Positions 1 to 7,580 of a DNA stretch of 20,128 nt are shown here, piece by piece. Location: NCBI GenBank assembly GCA_018644785.1, contig JABGPV010000063.1:1-20128 (forward strand). The letters are read 5' to 3'. The notes under the pieces are model-generated. The model worked only from the letters and a program-made list of their open reading frames with translations. It had not been told where the DNA came from and did no database searches. Numbering within the stretch: the stretch's first letter is position 1; the number at the start of each line of letters is the position of its first letter. The DNA is from Deltaproteobacteria bacterium (GTDB taxonomy: Bacteria > Desulfobacterota > DSM-4660 > Desulfatiglandales > Desulfatiglandaceae). The position numbers and the translations under genes are program-made.

Positions 1-854
1 CGATTGTTTTGATAGGGCTGATCGTCCTTCTTGTTTACAGACCGACTCTCGTAAAACTCAGGTTAAAAACAAAAGGGATCATGAACATCCTTTACCGCGT
101 GCTCACCATGGACAGCACAAATCTTTCGCCCGAGTCCCTTGAACTGGATCGAAAGATTATCAAATTTCTGGTGGCCATCGGTATCCCTGTGGCCACAGTG
201 CTTCACGGATATGTGGGGTTTCTCTTTGGCGGTGTAAAGGCGAATCCAAGCTGGTCTACGCCGCTTATGCCGGTTATTTTCCTGTTCTCCGCGTGCGTAT
301 CGGGGATCTCGGCGCTCGTTCTGGCCTATATCGTGATTAAGAAATTGAGGAATCAGCCCGTAGATTTAGCCTGTGTGCGGACCTGTATCAATATCCTTGC
401 CGGATTTTTCATTCTTGCTTTCTCCTTTGAGATGTTGGAGGTGTTTTCCCACTCCTATCTGAGGACATGGTACCATCATGCCGTGGAGGGGTTGCTGAAC
501 GGGCCGCTTTTTTACTCATTCTGGGTATGGCAGGTCGGTATCTGTTCCGTGTTGCCGCTGCTGCTGTTAGGCTGGTTGTGTTTGTTTAAGCTGAAGGCAT
601 CAGTGTTTAAATTTTTTGCGGCGACTGTTTCCATTATTCTCCTTTTACAGGTCCTGTTAATGAGGTGGAATGTGGTTATCGGGGGGCAGTTGATGAGCAA
701 AAGCACCCGCGGCTACACCCAGTTTCACCCGGAATGGTTCGACAAAGAGGGCATTATAACGGTTATCGTCCTGATGACGTTGCCCTTCATTGTCCTTTTT
801 ATCATGAGTAAGATTTTCCCTCTCTGGTTAGAGGAGGAAAAAGCGTCTTCTTAG
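1..854 (+). CDS. NrfD/PsrC-family integral membrane subunit (5' end outside window)
   Basis: The frame is open from the first base, so the N-terminus lies upstream. The visible part is about 284 residues with roughly six hydrophobic spans, for example FLVAIGIPVATVLHGYVGF near 160-230, the span around WQVGICSVLPLLLLGW near 525-580, and a last span ending shortly before the stop. The late RWNVVIGGQ stretch is characteristic of the NrfD/polysulfide-reductase C family, membrane subunits that exchange electrons with the quinone pool and pass them to iron-sulfur or cytochrome partners. The octaheme cytochrome gene follows 197 bases later on the same strand, which suggests one respiratory complex. 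An Fe-S partner would be expected upstream but is not in the window. Family assignment is fairly firm; the exact complex is unknown. Confidence 0.85.
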   Translation, partial: IVLIGLIVLLVYRPTLVKLRLKTKGIMNILYRVLTMDSTNLSPESLELDRKIIKFLVAIGIPVATVLHGYVGFLFGGVKANPSWSTPLMPVIFLFSACVSGISALVLAYIVIKKLRNQPVDLACVRTCINILAGFFILAFSFEMLEVFSHSYLRTWYHHAVEGLLNGPLFYSFWVWQVGICSVLPLLLLGWLCLFKLKASVFKFFAATVSIILLLQVLLMRWNVVIGGQLMSKSTRGYTQFHPEWFDKEGIITVIVLMTLPFIVLFIMSKIFPLWLEEEKASS

Positions 855-870
855 CAAAATGGTTGAATGG

Positions 871-896
871 TTAACCCCCGCCTGGTGCGGGATTAA
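871..896 (+). other. Short intergenic hairpin between the NrfD gene and the octaheme cytochrome gene
   Basis: CCCGC (877-881) pairs with GCGGG (887-891) around a five-base loop, and outer TTAA arms (871-874 and 893-896) can extend the stem across a small internal loop. No T-run follows, so it does not look like a complete intrinsic terminator. It may be an mRNA processing or stability element that adjusts expression between the two genes. The rest of 897-1037 shows nothing I recognise. Confidence 0.35.
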
Positions 897-1051
897 ACTG
901 GAAAAATGGTCTTTTTAAAAATTCATTATGAAGGGGGGTGGCAAAAAGAGATAGTCTGACCGGATGCGTATGTGGGGGCCTTTTTCATGGGAGATGGGCG
1001 CAAGGCCTGAAAGATTTCACCGCGTCGTAATGTAAACAAGGAGGTAAAGGG

Positions 1052-2641
1052 ATGTGTAAAATTAAATGGGCACTTATTGTGCTTGTCATTGGGGTTTTCA
1101 CAACGGGGACCGCATTTGGATTGACCCAGGAGTCCTTTGATGTGAAGAATCCAAAGATGCAGGAAATCAATAAGAAGTGTATTACCTGCCATCTGAAAGA
1201 AAACAAATCTTTAGTGCTGCAATGGGAAACTTCCCCCCATGCCGCGGCCAAGGAAGGCCAGGTGGGTTGTTTCACCTGCCATGCGGCAGACAAGGGCGAC
1301 GAGATGGGCTACATGCATGAGGGTGCATTCATTAAGGCCATCTTAACACCCACCGACTGCGCTAAATGCCACGAACCCCAGGCCAAACAGATGGCGCCAT
1401 CTCATCATGCTACGGCCGGTGAGATCATGGCATCACTGGACAACATGCTTGCCGAGATCGTGGGGGGTATGCCGGACAACAAAGCCAACATGGCCAGTGG
1501 GTGCTGGCAGTGTCACGGCTCTGTGGTGGCGCTCAAACGGGATAAAACCGGGAAACCGCTTCGTTCCAAGACGGACGCGCCGCAGATGGACCATAACACC
1601 TGGCCCAACACCGGTATCGGCAGGATCAATCCGGACGGCACCAAGGGGGTTTGTGTTGCGTGCCATTCCAAGCACTCTTTCAAGGCCAGCGTGGCCAGAC
1701 AGCCTGAAAACTGTGGCAAGTGCCATCTAGGGCCTGATCATCCGCAAAAGGAAATCTATGAGGAAAGCAAACATGGCATCGCCTTTTACTCAGCCATGAA
1801 AATGGGTGGTCCCACCAGTATGAATATCATGAAAGACGGAAAGTGGGTGCTGGGAGATGACTACTTTACTGCTCCCACATGTTCCACCTGCCACATGGGC
1901 GCTTTTGTAAAACTGAACGGTTCGATCGCTCCGAATTCACATAATGTGGGAGATCGGCTATCCTGGAATCTGCGGGCGCCTATCTCGAACAAACTGAACC
2001 GGGTAACATTTACAGACGGTACCATAGCCGATATCACGGGTGATATTGCTCCCCGGCCCGGACAGAAGGAAAAGGCCAAGTCATACGTGAGAGAAGGAGA
2101 CAAGCTGAAAAAGGTCATCGCCGAAAAGACCATAAAGTCAGTGGTTTCCTGGCAGGAGAGACGTGCCGTAATGCAGGGGATGTGCAAGTCCTGCCACGGT
2201 GTCAACCAGATACGCGGTTTCTATAGCCAATTGGACGATCTGGTCAATCTTTATAACGATAAGTTTGCTAAACCGGGCAAGAAACTGGTCGGAATGTTGA
2301 AGAAGGATGGCATTTGGAAAGGGAGCGGTTTCCAGACCAAGCTGGGCTATACATGGTTTGAAATCTGGCATCACGAAGGCCGAAGGGCTCGGATGGCGGC
2401 GGCCATGAATGCACCGGACTATGTCCACTGGCACGGCATGTATGAGATTGCCAGGAATTTCTACCATGATTTCCTGCCTGAGGTTCAGGAACTGGCAGAA
2501 CACGCCGGTCAGGGAGAGAAATACCGCAAAGTCATTGCTGAGCTCCTGGCCAGACCCGAACACCTCTGGACCAAAACAGGCGGCAGCGCCGAAACCATTA
2601 AACTCATTGAAGAAGAACAGAAGCTGCGTTACAAGCAATAG
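1052..2641 (+). CDS. Octaheme cytochrome c, hydroxylamine oxidoreductase (HAO)-like
   Basis: The 529-residue product has a signal peptide (about 1-23, cleavage likely after AFG) and eight CXXCH heme motifs starting at residues 43, 73, 103, 151, 201, 221, 277 and 378. Heme count, length and the block SHNVGDRLSWNLR (296-308) match the HAO/octaheme hydroxylamine dehydrogenase family. The fourth motif (CWQCH, 151-155) would correspond to the catalytic heme. The start is an ATG with a strong AAGGAGG site at 1038-1044. Members either oxidise hydroxylamine or hydrazine, which needs a Tyr cross-linked to the catalytic heme, or reduce nitrite or hydroxylamine. Candidate tyrosines lie in the C-terminal PDYVHWHGMYE block (455-465), but I cannot align it here. 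The upstream NrfD-like gene favours a quinol-linked reductive role, which is inference. Confidence 0.9.
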   Translation: MCKIKWALIVLVIGVFTTGTAFGLTQESFDVKNPKMQEINKKCITCHLKENKSLVLQWETSPHAAAKEGQVGCFTCHAADKGDEMGYMHEGAFIKAILTPTDCAKCHEPQAKQMAPSHHATAGEIMASLDNMLAEIVGGMPDNKANMASGCWQCHGSVVALKRDKTGKPLRSKTDAPQMDHNTWPNTGIGRINPDGTKGVCVACHSKHSFKASVARQPENCGKCHLGPDHPQKEIYEESKHGIAFYSAMKMGGPTSMNIMKDGKWVLGDDYFTAPTCSTCHMGAFVKLNGSIAPNSHNVGDRLSWNLRAPISNKLNRVTFTDGTIADITGDIAPRPGQKEKAKSYVREGDKLKKVIAEKTIKSVVSWQERRAVMQGMCKSCHGVNQIRGFYSQLDDLVNLYNDKFAKPGKKLVGMLKKDGIWKGSGFQTKLGYTWFEIWHHEGRRARMAAAMNAPDYVHWHGMYEIARNFYHDFLPEVQELAEHAGQGEKYRKVIAELLARPEHLWTKTGGSAETIKLIEEEQKLRYKQ

Positions 2642-2671
2642 TCTGTGACGTGTTTTTTATGAACCATTACC

Positions 2672-2718
2672 CCGCCCCAATCATCCCGGAAAAGCCCGGG
2701 AGATTGGGGCGGCTTTTT
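2672..2718 (+). terminator. Strong Rho-independent terminator after the octaheme cytochrome gene
   Basis: CCGCCCCAATC (2672-2682) pairs perfectly with GATTGGGGCGG (2702-2712). After one bulged A, TCCCGG (2684-2689) pairs with CCGGGA (2696-2701) around a six-base loop. TTTTT follows at 2714-2718. The next gene starts only 17 bases after the T-run. Confidence 0.88.
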
Positions 2719-2735
2719 GGAACTCCAGGTTAATC

Positions 2736-3317
2736 GTGAATCTCACGTCCATAAAAATTGCAATTTTGATATGGCTCCTCTTGCCATTTTCATCCGCATG
2801 TTCCTCCGATAAACTTTCAGATCTTATGGGCCAGGTGGAGCGCCTGAACATATCTCGGGGGGAATACACCCTTGGAAAGGTGTTGACGGACAGTCAAAAG
2901 GCAACTGCCTTGAAGCATCCCGAGGAAGCGGCTAACCCATTGACCTTCAAATTTAAAGACGGTGATCTCTACGTGGTTGCGGAGAAGACAGCGGACAGGG
3001 TTCTTATTCTTTACGAGAGATACGAGGCGGCCACCCTAAAGAAAGTTCAAGCCTTGGTGGGCTCCTTAACCCTTGATTTTGGCGATCCCACAGTCATGGC
3101 CCACGACAAGATCATCTACTGGGCTTTTGGGCCTGAAGGGAAACTGTCGGAAAAACAATACCGAAATGACAAAGACGTCCATAAAAAACTGAATATTCTC
3201 GCAACCGTAAAGCTCAACAGCGACATGAAAATTGTAGGGAAAAGCGACCTGTCGAAAGTGGGCAACATCTATTACATCATTTCATCCGACCCTGTACTGA
3301 AATTGATGTCTCCCTAG
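2736..3317 (+). CDS. Small exported protein of unknown function, possible lipoprotein
   Basis: I do not recognise the family. The 193-residue product begins with a short basic region and a hydrophobic segment ending in LLLPFSSAC at residue 22. That is a signal peptide with a plausible but non-canonical lipobox (SSA-C). The remainder is soluble and mixed alpha/beta in look, with no CXXCH and only the one cysteine. The start is GTG with a weak ribosome site. The first in-frame ATG comes 30 codons later and would remove the signal peptide, so GTG is preferred. It lies just beyond the terminator of the cytochrome gene, so it needs read-through or an unseen promoter. A periplasmic accessory role for the cytochrome complex is possible but inferred only from position. 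Confidence 0.65.
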   Translation: MNLTSIKIAILIWLLLPFSSACSSDKLSDLMGQVERLNISRGEYTLGKVLTDSQKATALKHPEEAANPLTFKFKDGDLYVVAEKTADRVLILYERYEAATLKKVQALVGSLTLDFGDPTVMAHDKIIYWAFGPEGKLSEKQYRNDKDVHKKLNILATVKLNSDMKIVGKSDLSKVGNIYYIISSDPVLKLMSP

Positions 3318-3408
3318 ACCGGTTCGTTCCCCCGGCCCTCCTGATCACAAAACGTCCGTGATTCTGCCGGGTCATGCCCCCCGGATTTGTCCAAGGACTG
3401 AAAAGCGC

Positions 3409-3437
3409 TTGACATCTATCGGCATTGAAACTATATA
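3409..3437 (+). promoter_or_regulatory. Sigma-70-type promoter of the nickel-uptake operon
   Basis: TTGACA (3409-3414), a 17-base spacer, then TATATA (3432-3437). This is a perfect -35 and near-consensus -10 at ideal spacing. Transcription would start near 3444, leaving a leader of about 140 bases before the first ATG at 3586. Upstream, 3318-3408 holds only a weak imperfect inverted repeat (GATCAC near 3343 and GTGATT near 3357) without a T-run. Confidence 0.75.
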
Positions 3438-3495
3438 AACGACAAGTCAGGCAAGAAACCGGACGTTGGTGTTTAATCAAACTACAGCATTTTTC

Positions 3496-3545
3496 AGGCC
3501 ACGAAGGCCAAAGGGTTTCGAAAAACCTTTGATCTTCTGTGGCCT
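3496..3545 (+). promoter_or_regulatory. Long leader hairpin upstream of the nickel operon (possible attenuator)
   Basis: AGGCCAC (3496-3502) pairs with GTGGCCT (3539-3545). The stem continues with GAAG (3503-3506) against CTTC (3534-3537) and CAAAGG (3509-3514) against CCTTTG (3526-3531), then TTT against AAA around a CGAA loop, with one mismatch and small bulges. A T-rich tract, TTCTTGTTTCT, follows directly. A competing pairing is visible: GAAGGCC (3503-3509) can instead pair with GGCCTTC (3561-3567), just before the ribosome site AAGGAG (3571-3576). It does not match a cobalamin riboswitch (no B12 box), and I could not match it to the NiCo riboswitch. The regulatory role is inference. Confidence 0.5.
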
Positions 3546-3585
3546 TTCTTGTTTCTACGAGGCCTTCCTTAAGGAGAAAAGAGTG

Positions 3586-4359
3586 ATGAAAAAACTTTTT
3601 ATGGCCTCTGTTTTGGGGTTATTTTTCCTATGCGTCTCTCAAACAGCCTTTGCCCATTTTGGGATGGTCATTCCCTCTGACAGTATGGTTATGCAGGAGG
3701 ATCGCAGGGACGTCGTGGTGACGCTCTCCTTTTCTCACCCCTTTGAGGGAGTGGGAATGGAATTGGAAAAGCCCAAGTTTTTCGGGGTCGTGGCAAACGG
3801 GAAAAAGCAGGATTTGTCAGGGGAGCTTAAAAAAACCATGGTCATGGGGCACAAAGCCTGGGTAACCGGCTATCAGGTTAAAAGGCCGGGTGTTTATGTT
3901 TTTTACATGGTGCCAAATCCTTACTGGGAGCCTGTGGAGGACTGCCATATTGTCCATTACACGAAAACAATCGTGACGGCCTTTGGTGATGATGAAGGCT
4001 GGGATGAGGAAATCGGCCTCAAGACCGAGATTGTTCCCCTGTCAAAACCCTTCGGGCTTTATGCCGGGAACGTCTTTCAGGGAATCGTGAAAATGGATGG
4101 CAAGCCGATCCCTTTTGCCGGGGTTGAAGTGGAATACTACAATGAGGATAAAAAAGCGGAGGCACCCACGGATTACATGGTTACTCAGATGGTCAAGGCG
4201 GATAAAAACGGCGTTTTTACCTATGCGGTTCCCAGGGCGGGATGGTGGGGATTTGCCGCTCTGAATACCTCTGATAAAAAAATGAAAATCAAAGGTGAAG
4301 AAAAAGAGGTGGAGCTGGGTGCCGTTATCTGGGTTAAGTTTCATGATTGGAAAGAATAG
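3586..4359 (+). CDS. nikK: Periplasmic DUF4198 protein, NikK-like nickel uptake accessory
   Basis: First gene of the nickel operon, 257 residues. The chosen ATG has AAGGAG at 3571-3576; the frame extends upstream but into the leader hairpin. A signal peptide is cut after AFA (residues 21-23), leaving His24 as the mature N-terminus (HFGMVIP), as is typical of DUF4198 proteins linked to cobalt/nickel ECF transporters. Further possible metal ligands are H51, H89, H121, H124 and the CHIVH stretch at 120-124. Residues about 155-250 look like a beta-sandwich with a [15 protein letters not shown] motif. The likely role is binding or delivering Ni2+ in the periplasm to the NikM-NikL transporter. Metal identity is inferred from the neighbouring NikL-type gene and the absence of CbiN. 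Confidence 0.8.
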   Translation: MKKLFMASVLGLFFLCVSQTAFAHFGMVIPSDSMVMQEDRRDVVVTLSFSHPFEGVGMELEKPKFFGVVANGKKQDLSGELKKTMVMGHKAWVTGYQVKRPGVYVFYMVPNPYWEPVEDCHIVHYTKTIVTAFGDDEGWDEEIGLKTEIVPLSKPFGLYAGNVFQGIVKMDGKPIPFAGVEVEYYNEDKKAEAPTDYMVTQMVKADKNGVFTYAVPRAGWWGFAALNTSDKKMKIKGEEKEVELGAVIWVKFHDWKE

Positions 4360-4386
4360 ATAATGTTTTAATGGAGAAAAGATATC

Positions 4387-5520
4387 ATGAACTCGTGGAC
4401 AAGGTTCAGGCTGGGTTGTCTGTTAACCGTCTTGGGTATTTTTGTATTGCCAGGCAATGGGTTTGGATATGAAATCAACGACAAATTATCAATCGGGGGG
4501 GTCATGGCTGGGATAGGTCAATATCAGAGTATCAGTGATGCCCCAGGCTTTGAGAATGAGGGGAGAGGTCCTCTCCTTTTTGAGCCTGAGATCAATTACA
4601 CCCCTACTGACAACGACCAGCTTTTTGCCAAGTTCGGATTTGGGGCGGGAAATGGTTTAGATGCAAAAGGCCAGTCCCCCTTTGTGATTTCGCCCTGGGG
4701 CGGCAATGTGCAGGATGACTATAAAGATATCAACGGCCGGAATCGCGACTACCTGCTCACGGCCTGGTATAAGCACACGTTCAACTTCAGCACGGACCAC
4801 ACCCTGGGAATCACGGGTGGTATCATTGACGCAACGGATTACATGGATGAAAACGCCTTTGCCAATGACGAATACACCCAGTTTATGAATCAAGCGCTGA
4901 TAAACGGACCCAACGCATTCCTGCCGTCCTATGACTTCGGCGCTGCCATAGAGTGGGGGCTTGGCGGATTTTCCGTGAAAGGCGTTGCCATGGCCATGGG
5001 GAGCAATGGTGAAGAGGGAGCGTTTGACGAACCCTACAACTTTTATGGCATGCAGTTCGCTTATGCCGTGGATTTTGGCCTGGGGGAAGGGAACTACCGG
5101 CTGATTGTGGAGACTACGAGCAGTGATTTCAGTAATGTGGCCGGCACGAAAAAGGAAGGGCTGAGTTGCGCCATGATCTCCTTTGACCAGCAACTCGGGG
5201 AGGCCCTCGGGGCCTGGATCCGGTTCGGATGGCAGGATGACAAAGCGGCTGTTCATTATGAGAGCGTTTATTCGGGCGGCTTAAACATCAGTGGGAATCT
5301 CTGGGGCCGTGAGCACGACAACATTGGGATCGGGTATGCCTACCTGATTGGGGGCAATCGGGACGTGGACCACACGGACGTGTTCGAGGTCTATGGACGG
5401 TTCGCCCTGAACGGCATCTTTGCCGTCACAGGAGACGTGCAGTACATGAAAGATTCAATAGCAGCGGGAGACAGCCCGAAAGGTTGGATCTTTGGTCTGC
5501 GGATAACCGCGGAATTTTAG
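4387..5520 (+). CDS. Outer-membrane porin, OprB-like, in the nickel operon
   Basis: The 377-residue product has a signal peptide of about 27 residues (cleavage likely after GFG) and a body of alternating amphipathic strands rich in Gly and aromatics. It ends in ITAEF, the terminal-Phe signature of outer-membrane beta-barrels. The C-terminal pattern (FAVTGDVQYMKD, then PKGWIFGLRITAEF) and overall size fit the OprB family, whose characterised members pass sugars. Here it lies 27 bases after nikK and 9 bases before nikM, so a metal-related import function is more plausible than sugar uptake. A GGAGA site precedes the ATG. Barrel assignment is firm; substrate is inferred from context. Confidence 0.8.
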   Translation: MNSWTRFRLGCLLTVLGIFVLPGNGFGYEINDKLSIGGVMAGIGQYQSISDAPGFENEGRGPLLFEPEINYTPTDNDQLFAKFGFGAGNGLDAKGQSPFVISPWGGNVQDDYKDINGRNRDYLLTAWYKHTFNFSTDHTLGITGGIIDATDYMDENAFANDEYTQFMNQALINGPNAFLPSYDFGAAIEWGLGGFSVKGVAMAMGSNGEEGAFDEPYNFYGMQFAYAVDFGLGEGNYRLIVETTSSDFSNVAGTKKEGLSCAMISFDQQLGEALGAWIRFGWQDDKAAVHYESVYSGGLNISGNLWGREHDNIGIGYAYLIGGNRDVDHTDVFEVYGRFALNGIFAVTGDVQYMKDSIAAGDSPKGWIFGLRITAEF

Positions 5521-5529
5521 GGTATCATC

Positions 5530-6126
5530 ATGCACATATCTGAAGGAATTTTGTCCGGACCTGTCCTGATTTCAGGAATTGCGTTAGCTGCGGCCGGTAC
5601 AGCCATTGGACTTAAAAAATTGGATTACGAGCGTATTCCCCGCGCCGCGATCCTTTCCGCGTCTTTTTTTGTGGCCTCCCTGATCCATGTTCCCATCGGT
5701 CCTTCGAGTGTTCATCTTATCCTCAACGGAATTGTGGGGCTTATCCTCGGATGGGGTGCTTTCCCGGTCATATTGGTGGCCCTGATGCTCCAGGCCATGT
5801 TATTCCAGTTCGGAGGCATCACAACCCTTGGCGTCAACACCGTGATTATGGCATTGCCGGCCGTTTTTTGCTATTATCTTTTCGGTCGCCTGGTCAGCAA
5901 ACGACCCCGCATCGCTCTGCCTGCCGCGTTTGCCTGCGGCGCCTTTTCCGTCTTCTTTGGCGCCGTTATGGTTGGGCTGGCGTTGATGTTCACGGAGGAG
6001 AACTTTCTCAAGGCCGCCTATTTGGTGGTGATCACGTACCTTCCCGTGATGATCATAGAGGGGATTATCACCGCGTTTTGCGTGGCATTTCTGAAAAAGG
6101 TGCAGCCTGATATGCTCCCCGAATAA
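5530..6126 (+). CDS. nikM: Nickel/cobalt ECF transporter substrate-binding membrane subunit NikM/CbiM
   Basis: The product starts MHISEGIL, the hallmark of the CbiM/NikM family, in which the free N-terminus, His2 and a later His bind the metal. The HVPIGPSSVHL block (53-63) holds the conserved histidines, and several transmembrane helices follow to residue 198. The length matches the short unfused form, with no C-terminal NikN-like extension; that job appears to be taken by the separate NikL gene downstream. Only 9 bases separate it from the porin stop and its ribosome site is weak, so translational coupling is likely. The family is clear; nickel rather than cobalt is inferred from the NikL and NikK partners. 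Confidence 0.92.
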   Translation: MHISEGILSGPVLISGIALAAAGTAIGLKKLDYERIPRAAILSASFFVASLIHVPIGPSSVHLILNGIVGLILGWGAFPVILVALMLQAMLFQFGGITTLGVNTVIMALPAVFCYYLFGRLVSKRPRIALPAAFACGAFSVFFGAVMVGLALMFTEENFLKAAYLVVITYLPVMIIEGIITAFCVAFLKKVQPDMLPE

Positions 6127-6157
6127 GAGGCCTTTTTTCACTGGTTTGGAGGCAAAG

Positions 6158-6811
6158 ATGAGCGCAACCCGTTTGACCAGATATGGTATGTGTTGCAGCA
6201 AAGGCTTTGGATTTATGCTTTTCATGATGGCTTGTGTTGTCTGGACAGACCCTGCTATGGCCCATAGATCCACTATATTCGCCTGGGTGGAAGGGGACAG
6301 GGTATTCACCGAAAGCAAATTCAGTGGTGGAAAACGGGTCAGGGAAGGCGACGTCATCGTCTACGATTCGGAAGGTCATCAGCTTCTGAAGGGGAAAACC
6401 GATGATAAGGGAGAATTCTCTTTTGAGGTGCCGGCGAAGACTTCCCTGAAAATTGTCCTCATGGCGGGCATGGGACATGGGGGAGAATGGACCATCCCCG
6501 TTAGCGAACTCGAAGGTGTGGCCGGGGCACAGGTCGAAATAACCCCATCTCAGAACACCGCCCGGAAAATGACTGAGAAGCAGAGAGACGTATCTCATCT
6601 CAGTTCGAACGAAATTCGACTGACTGTAGAAGAAGCCGTTGACAAAAAGCTCAAGCCGGTAATGAAAATCCTCGTTGAGCTGCGGGAAAACCGTCCTACC
6701 TTCAGAGATATCTTTGGCGGTATTGGCTATATCCTGGGTTTGATGGGTGTTGCAGCCTACGTTAACTATCGTCACAAATCGGCTGAAATAGACGGGAAGG
6801 AAACGGACTGA
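6158..6811 (+). CDS. nikL: NikL-like membrane-anchored periplasmic subunit of the nickel transporter
   Basis: The start is the ATG with GGAGG at 6148-6152; a TTG four codons upstream overlaps that site and is less likely. The 217-residue product has an N-terminal hydrophobic signal segment (about 16-35) with a possible cleavage after AMA. That would expose His36 as the mature N-terminus. A periplasmic beta-rich domain follows (VREGDVIVYDSEGH and the TDDKGEFSFEVP repeat-like motif), then GMGHGGEW (104-111) with a further His. A charged, probably helical segment (about 135-180) precedes one transmembrane helix (about 186-203). This layout matches NikL proteins that replace NikN in some nickel ECF systems. 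The gene ends 7 bases before nikQ. Confidence 0.8.
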   Translation: MSATRLTRYGMCCSKGFGFMLFMMACVVWTDPAMAHRSTIFAWVEGDRVFTESKFSGGKRVREGDVIVYDSEGHQLLKGKTDDKGEFSFEVPAKTSLKIVLMAGMGHGGEWTIPVSELEGVAGAQVEITPSQNTARKMTEKQRDVSHLSSNEIRLTVEEAVDKKLKPVMKILVELRENRPTFRDIFGGIGYILGLMGVAAYVNYRHKSAEIDGKETD

Positions 6812-6818
6812 TCTTACC

Positions 6819-7580
6819 ATGTTGCAAGAACCATTTTCCACGGGAACTTCACAGATACACCGCCTCGACCCGCGATTCAAGGTGGTTTTCGCAACGGTCT
6901 ATGCCTTTGTTGTTGCCCTTGCAAACAGTTTTCCGGCCCTGATTGCGGCGCTCATCTTCTCTTTTGTTCTGGTGGGTTTGTGCCGGCTGGATTTTTGGGA
7001 AGTTGCCAAGCGGATTGCTTTAGTGAACGGTTTTATTATTTTTTTGTGGCTTGTCGTTCCCCTGACCTATGAGGGTCAATCCATTTTCTTTTTGGGGCCC
7101 TTTGGGGTGAGTCGTGAAGGTGTCCTGGTCTCAGCCCGGATTACACTCAAATCCAATGCCATTCTCCTGGCTTTTATCGCCTTGATCGCTTCGAACACTG
7201 TTGCCACATTGGGAAACGCACTCGATCGCCTGAGAATCCCCGAGAAGATCATTTATCTCCTTTTGTTGAACTACCGATATATATTTGTGATGGAAGAAGA
7301 GTATCGTCGCCTGCTGAGATCAGCAAGTATCCGCGGCTTTCGGCCGGGTTCGAACTTGCATACCTACAAGACATACGCGTATCTCATCGGCATATTATTT
7401 GTGAGGGCCTCGGATCGCGCGGAGCGAGTGTATAAGGCCATGCTTTGCCGCGGATTTTCAGGGAGATTTTATTCCCTTCATGAGTTCTCGTTCTCACAAC
7501 TCGATTTGATCTGGTTGATGGTTATGACGATTGCCATTATTGGACTGGGGATATTAGAATGGGTGCAAATAACGTGCTAA
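6819..7580 (+). CDS. nikQ: ECF transporter transmembrane component NikQ/CbiQ (EcfT)
   Basis: The 253-residue membrane protein has hydrophobic spans near 25-55, 66-82, 112-130 and 232-248. It carries the two EcfT coupling motifs, SASIRGF (168-174) and AMLCRGF (207-213), whose arginines dock into the ATPase grooves. It couples ATP hydrolysis by NikO to metal release from NikM. The start lies 7 bases after the nikL stop and the 3' end overlaps nikO by 22 bases, so the three are tightly co-translated. Confidence 0.93.
   Translation: MLQEPFSTGTSQIHRLDPRFKVVFATVYAFVVALANSFPALIAALIFSFVLVGLCRLDFWEVAKRIALVNGFIIFLWLVVPLTYEGQSIFFLGPFGVSREGVLVSARITLKSNAILLAFIALIASNTVATLGNALDRLRIPEKIIYLLLLNYRYIFVMEEEYRRLLRSASIRGFRPGSNLHTYKTYAYLIGILFVRASDRAERVYKAMLCRGFSGRFYSLHEFSFSQLDLIWLMVMTIAIIGLGILEWVQITC

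Noticed and set aside
3444..3585. Cobalamin or NiCo riboswitch in the nickel operon leader
   Set aside because: No B12-box sequence, and the long single hairpin does not resemble the multi-helix junction of the known metal riboswitch as far as I can judge by eye. Listed only as an uncharacterised structured leader.
3466..3585. N-terminal extension of the nikK-like protein
   Set aside because: The extra 40 codons run through the leader hairpin and would bury the signal peptide; the ATG at 3586 has a good ribosome site.
6068..6880. Long open frame on the minus strand opposite nikL
   Set aside because: It is antisense to a convincing nickel-transporter gene, shows no recognisable motif, and overlaps conserved coding on the other strand. 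Similar long antisense frames at 2138-2638 and 4657-5256 were dropped for the same reason.
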